Positions 54,246 to 62,359 of a DNA stretch of 64,000 bases are shown here, in pieces. A model generated the notes under the pieces. The model was not told the origin of the DNA and did no database searches. It saw only the letters and a list, made by a program, of their open reading frames with translations. Source of the DNA: Nautilia sp. PV-1 (GTDB lineage Bacteria > Campylobacterota > Campylobacteria > Campylobacterales > Nautiliaceae); NCBI RefSeq assembly GCF_004006315.1, contig NZ_CP026530.1:1354501-1418500 (forward strand). The letters run 5' to 3'. Position 1 is the first letter of the stretch. Every line of letters begins with the position of its first letter. Both the position numbers and the translations under genes were made by a program.

Positions 54246-56159
54246 TCAAATAATCTCTGAGGGTTTTGAAAAATAAAATCCCTGTGAACAATCTACTCCA
54301 AGCTCTTTTACTTTTTCAAAAATCTCTTTGGATTCTACATACTCAGCAACAATCCTCATGCCGCCTTTTTTAGCAAAAGCAACCATAGTTTCCACAATCA
54401 TCTGAGATTTTTTATCCGTTAAAATATTTTTAATAAGACTGCCGTCTATTTTAAATCCGTTTACTTCAAAATTAAACAGATAACTGAAATTCGAATATCC
54501 GCTTCCAAAATCGTCTATGAAAATTTTAACTCCCATAGATTTTAAATATTTCATAAATTCGATTGACACTTCAGACTGTGTAATATCTTCACTTTCTAAA
54601 AGCTCTATTGTTATTCTTTCAGGCTCAGGAAACTGATTAATTATATTTTTTACAAATTCCCTGAGCTTTTCGTTTTCAAAATCTTCAAGGTCCAAATTCA
54701 GAGAAATAATTTCTTTTCTGTCTTTAAACGTATCCAAAGCTTTTTTAAACACTCTTTTTGTAATTTCAGGATAAAGATTGGCACTTTTTGCAATATCTAA
54801 AAAACTGCTAGGCAGATATATTTTCCCTTCTTCATCCTCTATTCTTACAAGAGCTTCATATTTAACTACTTTTAACGATTTATTGTCAACTATTCCCTGA
54901 TAATAAACTTTCACCCTGTCATGTTTAATCGCTTTGACCAGGATACTAAGCATCTGAAGGTTTTTTTCAAACACTTTAAGAGTATCTTTTATATCACAGA
55001 AACAGAGACATTTCACTTTCTTTCTTTTTGCGTATTCCAAAGCGATATCAGCAGTAGTCAAAAGGTTTTCTTTCGTTTTGCTCATACCACATCTGAACGT
55101 TAAAATAATCTCTTTATCGTAAATTTTATACGGTTTTTCAAGTTCTTCTATAATGTTATGGACGAATTCGAAATTTTTTTCTTTAACTCCGTAAGGAAGA
55201 GGCATTGCAAATTCGTCTATATTTATATGATAAACCCTGTCTGAGAGGTTTTTAAGCCTTTCTCCTATCAGTCTGATAAGCTTATCTCCTATATCCTGTC
55301 CGAAATAGTCGTTTATTTCCCTGAAATTGTTTATGTTCAGTATCGCTAAATTAAACTGCTCTTTTTTCAAATCCTCAAGAAGCTTCATTCTGTTAGGAAG
55401 TTTTGTCAAATCATTTACCAGATAACTTTTAATCAGTTCATTTCTGAAATACACTATAGAGTTGACTGCGTTGTTAATCTCTTTTTTGAGTTTTTCAAAC
55501 TCTACATACTGCATTTTTGCTCTCAAAGGCTCATACAGCCCTCTTTCTATTTTATTTCTGAAATAATAAAGAATAGTGCCTATGTCGGTTTTAATGGTTT
55601 TCATATAATCGTAAAAATAATACAAAGTAAAAATAAGCGCAATTCCGAGTATCGCAAATATCCATAAAAATGTATGATTATATTTGCACAGCTGTTCTTT
55701 TATAGGGAGTTTTGCCTCTAATACCCCTATAAACTCTCCTAATTTAAATCCGGTATATCTGTTTCTTTTAATTCCACCGTGACACCTCACACACTCGGCC
55801 TCGACTCTTAGAGGCCTGTAATAAATAAGATTGTCGTTTTCGATTTTATAAAATTGATTGTTTTTTAAAATATTGTTTATAAATTTTTTATCAAACGGCA
55901 TATTTCCGAATACAGGATATATATTAAACTTGATATCGGTTCTTTTGCTATAAATTTTTATTATGTCTTTAAATGTATTATTATGAAGCATTTGAGAGTA
56001 TTTCATTACTATAATCGAATCGGTAGCGGTTTTTGCTTTATCTATCTGATCGGTTATAAGCAGTTTATAAATAATAAAATAAAGTATAACCAAAGCTGTA
56101 CTCGCCACTAATAATGACAAAACTATAATTCTTGCCATTTTTATAAAAAGATTTGTCAT
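54246..56159 (-). CDS. Heme-type periplasmic sensor with degenerate GGDEF and intact EAL domains
   Basis: 637 residues. Membrane helices at about 11-32 and 164-184 bracket a periplasmic DUF3365/Tll0287-like sensor. This sensor has a c-type heme motif CVRCH (123-127) in the text RPLRVEAECVRCHGG. The GGDEF domain (about 245-395) has NIDEF at 313-317 in place of GGDEF, so cyclase activity is unlikely. The EAL domain (about 405-637) keeps YEALVRI, the glutamate of IELLESE, IDDFGSGYS (549-555), KIDGSLI and QGFYFSKP, so c-di-GMP phosphodiesterase activity is likely. Redox or gas sensing through heme would adjust c-di-GMP. It has its own promoter with a palindromic operator and lies near the c-di-GMP-linked polysaccharide locus. 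Confidence 0.87.
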   Translation of the reverse strand: MTNLFIKMARIIVLSLLVASTALVILYFIIYKLLITDQIDKAKTATDSIIVMKYSQMLHNNTFKDIIKIYSKRTDIKFNIYPVFGNMPFDKKFINNILKNNQFYKIENDNLIYYRPLRVEAECVRCHGGIKRNRYTGFKLGEFIGVLEAKLPIKEQLCKYNHTFLWIFAILGIALIFTLYYFYDYMKTIKTDIGTILYYFRNKIERGLYEPLRAKMQYVEFEKLKKEINNAVNSIVYFRNELIKSYLVNDLTKLPNRMKLLEDLKKEQFNLAILNINNFREINDYFGQDIGDKLIRLIGERLKNLSDRVYHINIDEFAMPLPYGVKEKNFEFVHNIIEELEKPYKIYDKEIILTFRCGMSKTKENLLTTADIALEYAKRKKVKCLCFCDIKDTLKVFEKNLQMLSILVKAIKHDRVKVYYQGIVDNKSLKVVKYEALVRIEDEEGKIYLPSSFLDIAKSANLYPEITKRVFKKALDTFKDRKEIISLNLDLEDFENEKLREFVKNIINQFPEPERITIELLESEDITQSEVSIEFMKYLKSMGVKIFIDDFGSGYSNFSYLFNFEVNGFKIDGSLIKNILTDKKSQMIVETMVAFAKKGGMRIVAEYVESKEIFEKVKELGVDCSQGFYFSKPSEII

Positions 56160-56172
56160 AACGTTCCCTTGA

Positions 56173-56186
56173 TGAACATTTGTTCA
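56173..56186. promoter_or_regulatory. Palindromic operator at the GGDEF-EAL promoter
   Basis: TGAACATTTGTTCA is a perfect 6-2-6 inverted repeat, flanked by CCC and GGG that extend the symmetry with a small bulge. It sits exactly where transcription would begin from the TATAAT at 56194-56199 (minus strand), a classic repressor position. The regulator is not identified. Confidence 0.55.
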
Positions 56187-56193
56187 GGGAGTA

Positions 56194-56199
56194 ATTATA
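56194..56199 (-). promoter_or_regulatory. -10 box of the GGDEF-EAL gene
   Basis: The minus strand reads TATAAT 35 bases before the ATG at 56159, next to the palindromic operator. Confidence 0.5.
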
Positions 56200-56236
56200 A
56201 CAAAAAGAAAAAAAAAGAAAAGGATATAACTTTAAT

Positions 56237-59200
56237 TTATACCTCTTCTAAGCCGTAGTGTACGTGTTTTTCTTTTTTATGTTTAGAAATCAGATATCTC
56301 CAGTAAAGTACCGGAACTACGACAACTGAAAGAAGTGTAGAAGCTAATACACCAAAAATAAGTGCAACAGCCAGACCCTGCCATACAGGATCAAGTACGA
56401 TTACCATTGATGCAAGTATAATCGCAAGAGCTGTTAAGATAATAGGTCTGAATCTTGTAGCAGCCGCTTCTATTACCGCTTCATTTATAGATCTTCCCTG
56501 TTTAAGCAGATCATTGGTAAAGTCAATAAGCAACAGCGAGTTCCTTACAACTATACCTGCTAGGGCAATAAACCCGATCATACTCGTCGCCGTAAAATAA
56601 GTTTTAGAATGCCAGAATGCTAATGTAATCCAGTTCATAATGGCATGTCCCGGAAGCACCCCTATAAATGTAAGAGGCACAGCCGCAAGAACGATTCTCG
56701 GTACTCTGAAGTTTTTATAATATGCAACCATCAATAAATAAATTAGAATTACCGCAACACCGAATGCGCTTCCGAGGTCTCTGAACACGTCAAATGTAAG
56801 TTCCCATTCTCCGCCCCAGATCAAATCGTATGTCTCGCCGGTTTTTAAATCGGTCGCTTTTAGATTAAGTCTAGGATTTCCGTCATATGTTATTTTATAA
56901 CCAGGTATTCCTTTATCTTTAAGCTCGCTGAATACGTCAAGCAGTGCATATAAACTACCCCTTTTATCCATTTCACCGGTAACCATTACCATCGGTCTTA
57001 AATCTTTAGAGGTAATCATACCGTCATATGCCACAGGAACGACTTTTACCACCTCTTTTAAAGGAACAAGTCTGTGTGTCGTCATTGACATAAGTTTTAT
57101 CTTATCAAGTGCTTCAATGGAATTTCTGGCATTTTTAGCAAATCTTACAAAAATTCCAACCTGATCTTTTTCGCTAGGAATATGCGCAACGCTTACAACC
57201 GCACCTCTAAGTCCCATTCCTAAAATTTTAGCAATCTGATCCGTACTTATTCCGAGAAGCGCAGCTTTTTCCCTGTCAGGAATAATTTTATATTTTACAA
57301 TTTCCCTGTCTCTCATTACATCTATATCAACAACTCTTTTAGTATGTTTGTAAATTTTTTCTATATCTTCCGCAAGTTTGACTCTTCCGTTTTCATCACC
57401 GCCGAATACCTGCATTAACAGCGTAGCGATTACAGGCGGTCCCGGAGGGTCTTCTACAAGTTTGATATTTGCGTTATGAAAACTGCACTGTTTTTGAATT
57501 ATAGGTCTTAAGCGCGAAACCATATCGATTGAGCTCTCTTTTCTTCCTTCTTCCTTAGGATAAAGGTTGACTCTGATTTCACCTATGTTTTCACCTCTTT
57601 TCATTGAACTTCCTCTAAGAAGTCCGTTAAAGTCAACTACCCCTGTGATCCCTATAAACTGTTCAAAATCTTTAATCTCTTTTTGCTGGGCCAAAATAGA
57701 AGCCACACAGTCGCTGACTTCTTTGGTTGAATCGATAGAGCTTCCTTTTGGCAGGTCTATTGTAATGTTAAATGTGTTTTTATTAGCTGAAGGCAGCATT
57801 TTAAAAAGCACTATTTTAAATGCAGGAAGCGCCATAGAACCGAGCAGCAATACGATAAGCCCCGTAAAGAATACAATTCTTTTAGGAGTTGATGTTAATA
57901 GAGGGTTTAAGATTTTATAGAAAATTTTATATGTTTTTGTTTTTCTTATGTCAAACGGTTCATGATGCTCGTCTTTTTTGTGTTCAGGCAGGAATTTAAC
58001 AGATGCCCAAGGCGTAAAAATATACGCTATAACAAGTGAGGCAATCATAGCAATCGGAACGTTAAAAGGAATAGGCTGCATATAAGGCCCCATCATTCCC
58101 GTAACGAAAAACATCGGCACGAATGCAAGAATAATGGCCAACGTTGCAATATTTGTAGGGTTACCTATTTCATTTGTCGCATAAATAGCCGCATATTCTC
58201 TTGGTTTGTCACCGATTTCAAAATGTCTGTGTATATTTTCGATAACAATAATAGCACTGTCGACCAAAAGCCCAAGTGACAAAATAAGCGCAAACAGAGT
58301 AATTCTGTTGATAGTCTGTCCGGCAAGCATACCTATAAACAGCGTAATGGATAAAATAAGCGGAACCGTAAAGGCTACGATCAGCGCTTCTCTCCATCCG
58401 AGCATAATAATAAGAAGTATTACGATAATACCCAGTGAAATCAATAAATGGTAAATCAGCTCGTTAACGGCATGGTTGGCTTTTTTACCGTTGTTTCTGG
58501 TAATGTAAATATTTACATCTTTTGGAAGGGATTTTTTAAGCTCTTCTGCTTTTTTAATTACATCGTGAGCTACAAATACCGCGTTAGTTCCTCTTTTTTT
58601 ACCTATGAATATAGTTACCTGGTTTTGTCTTACTCCTACAGGAAATTTATTATCAGCTTTTCCTGTAATTTTAGGATCTTCATAGTAAGCCTGCCCGGCT
58701 TCGTAATATGTCTGATGTTTATGCTGGAAATCAACACCGTCAACAACTTTTGCTATATCTTTAATATAAATAGGTCTTCCCATATAATTCGCCACTACTA
58801 AATTCGCAACGTCTTTAGGTGATTTTATAAATCCGTCGAATTCCACAGGAATAGAATATTTTTTATTATCAACACCGCCTAAAGGATAATCAACGTTTCC
58901 GGCTTTTAAAGCCATTGCGATCTGACCTAAAGAAAGATGGTAAGCAGCCAGTTTCTCAGGATTTATAATAATATTAAACTGTCTTTTATGTCCGCCTTTT
59001 ATACCTATAATACTTACATTTTTAACTTCGGCTAAAGGTGAAAGCAGTCTTTGAGCCATTCTGTATAACTGGGCATCATTATATTTGGTACTTGATAGAG
59101 CCAATGTAACAATCGGAACTTCGTCAATGTCTATCGGTTTAATAAGCGGAGGCATAACGCCTTTTGGCATTTTATCCATATTCTGCATAACTCTGTCATA

Positions 59201-59713
59201 AAGTTTTGAAATACTTCTGACTTTATCCTGACCGATCTTAAATCTGACAGTTACGATACCGACACTGTTCATAGCCATACCGTATACATGTTTAACGCCG
59301 GTCATCGCTTTTAGAGTTCTCTCAAGAGGCTCGACAATAATATTCTGCACTTCCTTGCTGCTGGCCCCCGGATATACAACCATTACGTTAGCCGCCGGTA
59401 CGTCTATTTGAGGGTTTTCTTCACGAGGCGTAAAAAATACCGCTATAAGCCCCATTAATATAAGTGTTATTGCAATTACAGGAGTCAGCGGGTTTTTTAA
59501 AAATGCTCTTGCCAGTTTTCCGGCAATATTTAATGAAAGCTCTTCTTCAATAGCTTCTAATTCTTTTTCTTTTTTTACGACCTCTTCTTCCAAAGCTTTC
59601 AGTTCGGCTTCGGTTTCTTTGAGCTCTTCAATGCTGCAAGAAGAGCCTTTTTTTTCTTCAAGCTCTTTTCTTTTAGCGTCGATTTTAGCTTTTAAAGTTT
59701 TTAATTCATCCAT
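56237..59713 (-). CDS. RND efflux pump inner-membrane subunit with N-terminal coiled-coil extension
   Basis: 1158 residues, about 100 longer than typical RND pumps. The first 62 or so residues are a charged coiled coil (ELKALEEEVVKKEKELEAIE) before the first membrane helix near residue 75; usually that helix starts around residue 10. The adaptor stop lies only 8 bases upstream and no other ATG is available, so the extension is genuine. RND features include GASSKEVQNIIVEPLERTL in the porter domain and GLLVDSAIIVIENI in helix 4. The second Asp of the AcrB DD pair is Ser, as in several non-AcrB branches. Substrates are unknown. It forms a tripartite pump with the adaptor and the TolC-like channel. 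Confidence 0.93.
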   Translation of the reverse strand: MDELKTLKAKIDAKRKELEEKKGSSCSIEELKETEAELKALEEEVVKKEKELEAIEEELSLNIAGKLARAFLKNPLTPVIAITLILMGLIAVFFTPREENPQIDVPAANVMVVYPGASSKEVQNIIVEPLERTLKAMTGVKHVYGMAMNSVGIVTVRFKIGQDKVRSISKLYDRVMQNMDKMPKGVMPPLIKPIDIDEVPIVTLALSSTKYNDAQLYRMAQRLLSPLAEVKNVSIIGIKGGHKRQFNIIINPEKLAAYHLSLGQIAMALKAGNVDYPLGGVDNKKYSIPVEFDGFIKSPKDVANLVVANYMGRPIYIKDIAKVVDGVDFQHKHQTYYEAGQAYYEDPKITGKADNKFPVGVRQNQVTIFIGKKRGTNAVFVAHDVIKKAEELKKSLPKDVNIYITRNNGKKANHAVNELIYHLLISLGIIVILLIIMLGWREALIVAFTVPLILSITLFIGMLAGQTINRITLFALILSLGLLVDSAIIVIENIHRHFEIGDKPREYAAIYATNEIGNPTNIATLAIILAFVPMFFVTGMMGPYMQPIPFNVPIAMIASLVIAYIFTPWASVKFLPEHKKDEHHEPFDIRKTKTYKIFYKILNPLLTSTPKRIVFFTGLIVLLLGSMALPAFKIVLFKMLPSANKNTFNITIDLPKGSSIDSTKEVSDCVASILAQQKEIKDFEQFIGITGVVDFNGLLRGSSMKRGENIGEIRVNLYPKEEGRKESSIDMVSRLRPIIQKQCSFHNANIKLVEDPPGPPVIATLLMQVFGGDENGRVKLAEDIEKIYKHTKRVVDIDVMRDREIVKYKIIPDREKAALLGISTDQIAKILGMGLRGAVVSVAHIPSEKDQVGIFVRFAKNARNSIEALDKIKLMSMTTHRLVPLKEVVKVVPVAYDGMITSKDLRPMVMVTGEMDKRGSLYALLDVFSELKDKGIPGYKITYDGNPRLNLKATDLKTGETYDLIWGGEWELTFDVFRDLGSAFGVAVILIYLLMVAYYKNFRVPRIVLAAVPLTFIGVLPGHAIMNWITLAFWHSKTYFTATSMIGFIALAGIVVRNSLLLIDFTNDLLKQGRSINEAVIEAAATRFRPIILTALAIILASMVIVLDPVWQGLAVALIFGVLASTLLSVVVVPVLYWRYLISKHKKEKHVHYGLEEV

Positions 59714-59721
59714 CGCTTCTC

Positions 59722-60756
59722 CTATAATTTTTGTCCGTCACTTAAATTTGCAGGCGGATAAAGTATAACTTTTTCTCCTCCGTTTAATCCTTTTACGGCA
59801 ATTTTATCTTTCACCTGACCTATCTGAGTAACAGGCACAAATCTTGCAATATCTCCGTTTACAACAAACACTCCTACAATACCGCTTCTTGATGTTAAAG
59901 CGCTGAAAGGAACAAGTACCGCTTCTTTTTTAGCTATAGTAACTTCTGCTTTCGCATACATTCCTGGAAGCAGGCCTTTTGTAGTTTCAAAAGTATATTT
60001 AACTATGTATGAATGTGTGGCAGGATCCGCACTAGGAATAATTGTTGAAACTTTTGCTTTAAATTCTTTTTTGATTGCCGGAACTTTGATAATTACAGGC
60101 ATTCCAATTTTAAATTTGTCAATATCTTCTTCTTTTACGAAACTTTTTGCTTTAAGGTTATGTATATCGCTAAGAACAAGCACCGGATAACCCGGAAGAG
60201 CCATTTCGGCTACTTTTTTCATTTTCATTGTAACAACACCGTCGATAGGTGATTTAACTTTTGCATATTTAAGCTGGTTTCTTGCCATAGCAAGACCCGC
60301 TTTTGCCTGTTTAAGCATACCTTTTGCCATATCTACCTGTTTTTTTCTAATATTCATATTTAATGTCATTTTTTCAAAATCTCTTTTACTTACCGCACCG
60401 TGCTCGTATAAATTTTTGAATCTTTCATAATCTTTTTTTGCATCGGCATATGCCATCTCAGCCATAAGCACACCGCTTTGTGCCTGGAGCAGCGCCCCTC
60501 TTGCCTGATTCAGCATTGAATAAATATCACTCGGATCTACAACAAACAGCTCTTCGCCTTTTTTTACTACATCACCCTCTTCTACATTGATTTTTTTTAT
60601 ATAACCCATTACTCTTGTTGCAACCATAACCTGTGAAGGCGAATATATATTTGCAACATATTCTTTTTTAATATTAATATCTTTTTTTACCGCCGTTGCC
60701 GTTTCAAACGCAAACAGTGCAGCAACTAAACCGCTCAAAAGTGCTATTTTTTTCAT
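59722..60756 (-). CDS. RND periplasmic adaptor (membrane fusion protein)
   Basis: 344 residues with a signal peptide (MKKIALLSGLVAALFAFETATA). It has the usual lipoyl halves (GYIKKINVEEGDVVKKGEELFVV and YAKVKSPIDGVVTMKM) around a helical hairpin (about 75-140) that docks the outer-membrane channel. Beta-barrel and membrane-proximal domains follow (KAKVSTIIPSADPATHSYIVKYTF). No lipobox is present. It overlaps the tolC-like gene by 4 bases and precedes the pump by 8. Confidence 0.93.
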   Translation of the reverse strand: MKKIALLSGLVAALFAFETATAVKKDINIKKEYVANIYSPSQVMVATRVMGYIKKINVEEGDVVKKGEELFVVDPSDIYSMLNQARGALLQAQSGVLMAEMAYADAKKDYERFKNLYEHGAVSKRDFEKMTLNMNIRKKQVDMAKGMLKQAKAGLAMARNQLKYAKVKSPIDGVVTMKMKKVAEMALPGYPVLVLSDIHNLKAKSFVKEEDIDKFKIGMPVIIKVPAIKKEFKAKVSTIIPSADPATHSYIVKYTFETTKGLLPGMYAKAEVTIAKKEAVLVPFSALTSRSGIVGVFVVNGDIARFVPVTQIGQVKDKIAVKGLNGGEKVILYPPANLSDGQKL

Positions 60757-62135
60757 TTACTCTCCTTTACTAAATCTCCTAATGCCGCTTTTAATTCAGC
60801 CGCAGCAAGCGCTTCATCATATTTAGCCTTAATAAGCTCCGCTCTGGCTTTTCTGGCATCCGCCTCTTTCATTAAAAGAATTGTCATATTAATCATTCCC
60901 TGTTTATACATATATTCGTATTTTTTAAGTATTTCTTCCGCTAAATCTCTGTTAATAATTTTATTTTTAAGTACAGCCGCTTTTGCTCTCAGGTCTAAAT
61001 ATTTCTGTTCAACCTGAAGTTTTACGCCTTTTTTCATATATTTGTAATAATAAGCAGTCTGAAGCGCTTCGATTTTACTTTTTTCTATTTTGGCTTTTTC
61101 GCTGTTATCGAAAATATTATAATTAAGCCCTACAGCCGCCACATAATAATCTTTGTCCGCACTGATGTTATTAAGCTGATTGTCATTCCAGCCGTATTCA
61201 AGGTGCGCACCTATTGTAGGATATTTTACAGAAGAATCCATTTTTACTTTTTTCTGCATTGTTTCAACGTTTTTCTGCATCCATTTTAAATCGTTTCTGT
61301 TCTGGAGCGCAAGTTTTTCAAGCTCTTTTAAATCCGCATTAGGCGAAACAATCACCTTAAAGTCGCCTACATTGCTTATACTGTCATCCCCGCTTAAAAA
61401 TCTGAGATAAGAAAGAGCAAGAGCATATTTATTTTTTGCTTCCACAAGCATTGCCGCTACTTCGCTGTCTCTTTTTTTTGCCTGAAGAAGATCAGTATCC
61501 GTTGCCATTCCGACTTTCTTAAATTCGGTAATCATTTTTACAAAGCTGCTGGTTGTCTGTTTGGCTTTTTGAAGAGCTTTAATAAAATATTTAGCCGCTA
61601 CGGCACCGTTATATGCCTTTAACACTTCTATTGCCAGTTTGTTTTTGTCATGAGCATATTTGAATTTATTTGCAAGAACCTGCAGTTTTGCCATTTCTTT
61701 GGCATATTTTAATTTAAATCCTGTAAAAATAGGAACTTCATAAACAAATTTTGTTTTGAAATTGCTTCTGCTGCCAGGATAATTCAAATCCTTAGGCTGA
61801 ATAGCCAAAAGCTGATCAGGAGTCGCTCCGCTCCCCCATGCACTTAAAAAATCTGCAAAACCGAAATCCCTAAAAGTAGCTTCCCTGCTTTCAAGCTTCA
61901 TGCCGAAAACATACATTGCGTTATTGCTTCTGCTAATCTCTTCGCTGAAAACAAGTTTACCCCAGTCATATCCCTTGGCTGTTTTTAAATCAGCTTTAGC
62001 TTTGTCAATGTTAAGCTTTTTAGCCTTTAGCTCCAAGTTGTTATTTAAACTTTCTTTAAGCACGGTATCGAAATTAACCGTTTTAGCTAAAAGCAGACTT
62101 GACAAAGCGGCTGAAATAAACAAGAATTTTTTCAT
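60753..62135 (-). CDS. TolC-family outer-membrane efflux channel
   Basis: 460 residues with a signal peptide (MKKFLFISAALSSLLLA). The sequence shows the internal duplication of TolC proteins, with long amphipathic helices (LNIDKAKADLKTAKG; YLDLRAKAAVLKNKIINRDLAEEI) and strand segments such as KYPTIGAHLEYGW. It is first in the three-gene efflux operon, which is the reverse of the common adaptor-pump-channel order. The promoter upstream bears a 16-base operator-like palindrome. Confidence 0.92.
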   Translation of the reverse strand: MKKFLFISAALSSLLLAKTVNFDTVLKESLNNNLELKAKKLNIDKAKADLKTAKGYDWGKLVFSEEISRSNNAMYVFGMKLESREATFRDFGFADFLSAWGSGATPDQLLAIQPKDLNYPGSRSNFKTKFVYEVPIFTGFKLKYAKEMAKLQVLANKFKYAHDKNKLAIEVLKAYNGAVAAKYFIKALQKAKQTTSSFVKMITEFKKVGMATDTDLLQAKKRDSEVAAMLVEAKNKYALALSYLRFLSGDDSISNVGDFKVIVSPNADLKELEKLALQNRNDLKWMQKNVETMQKKVKMDSSVKYPTIGAHLEYGWNDNQLNNISADKDYYVAAVGLNYNIFDNSEKAKIEKSKIEALQTAYYYKYMKKGVKLQVEQKYLDLRAKAAVLKNKIINRDLAEEILKKYEYMYKQGMINMTILLMKEADARKARAELIKAKYDEALAAAELKAALGDLVKESK

Positions 62136-62203
62136 ACCGCTCCTTTAATAATTTTGTCGAATTTTATCAAATTAAGAATGAATTACTTATGTTATAAGAA
62201 TAA

Positions 62204-62209
62204 ATTATA
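62204..62209 (-). promoter_or_regulatory. -10 box of the efflux operon
   Basis: The minus strand reads TATAAT 69 bases before the tolC-like ATG. A second TTATAA-like box lies at 62191-62197. The palindrome at 62236-62251 lies just above where a -35 box would be. Confidence 0.45.
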
Positions 62210-62235
62210 AGATTTTTTTTATCTTAATTTTAAAA

Positions 62236-62251
62236 GTGTAAAAATTTACAC
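62236..62251. promoter_or_regulatory. 16-base palindromic operator of the efflux operon
   Basis: GTGTAAAAATTTACAC is a perfect 7-2-7 inverted repeat. Its size and symmetry match the operator of CmeR, the TetR-family repressor of the Campylobacter cmeABC pump (a 16-base inverted repeat as I recall), although the bases differ. No regulator gene lies nearby in this window. Confidence 0.55.
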
Positions 62252-62315
62252 ATTTTACAATGCAAAACATGTATTTATTTTATGTGTCTGACACTTATAA
62301 AAGGAAATAAAGAAA

Positions 62316-62359
62316 TAAGAAAAAGAATTATTTTTTATTTTTTGACATTCTTTTTCTTA
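62316..62359 (-). terminator. Possible terminator at the end of typA
   Basis: TAAGAAAAAGAAT (62316-62328) pairs perfectly over 13 bases with ATTCTTTTTCTTA (62347-62359) around an 18-base loop that spans the stop codon. On the minus strand the stem is followed by TTTCTTTATTTCCTTTT. The stem is AT-rich, so strength is uncertain. Confidence 0.45.

Noticed and set aside
62284-62294. Palindrome GTGTCTGACAC, with a similar GTGACAGACAC at 20200-20210
   Set aside because: Two short, non-identical copies downstream of unrelated genes are too few to call a motif without a genome-wide count.
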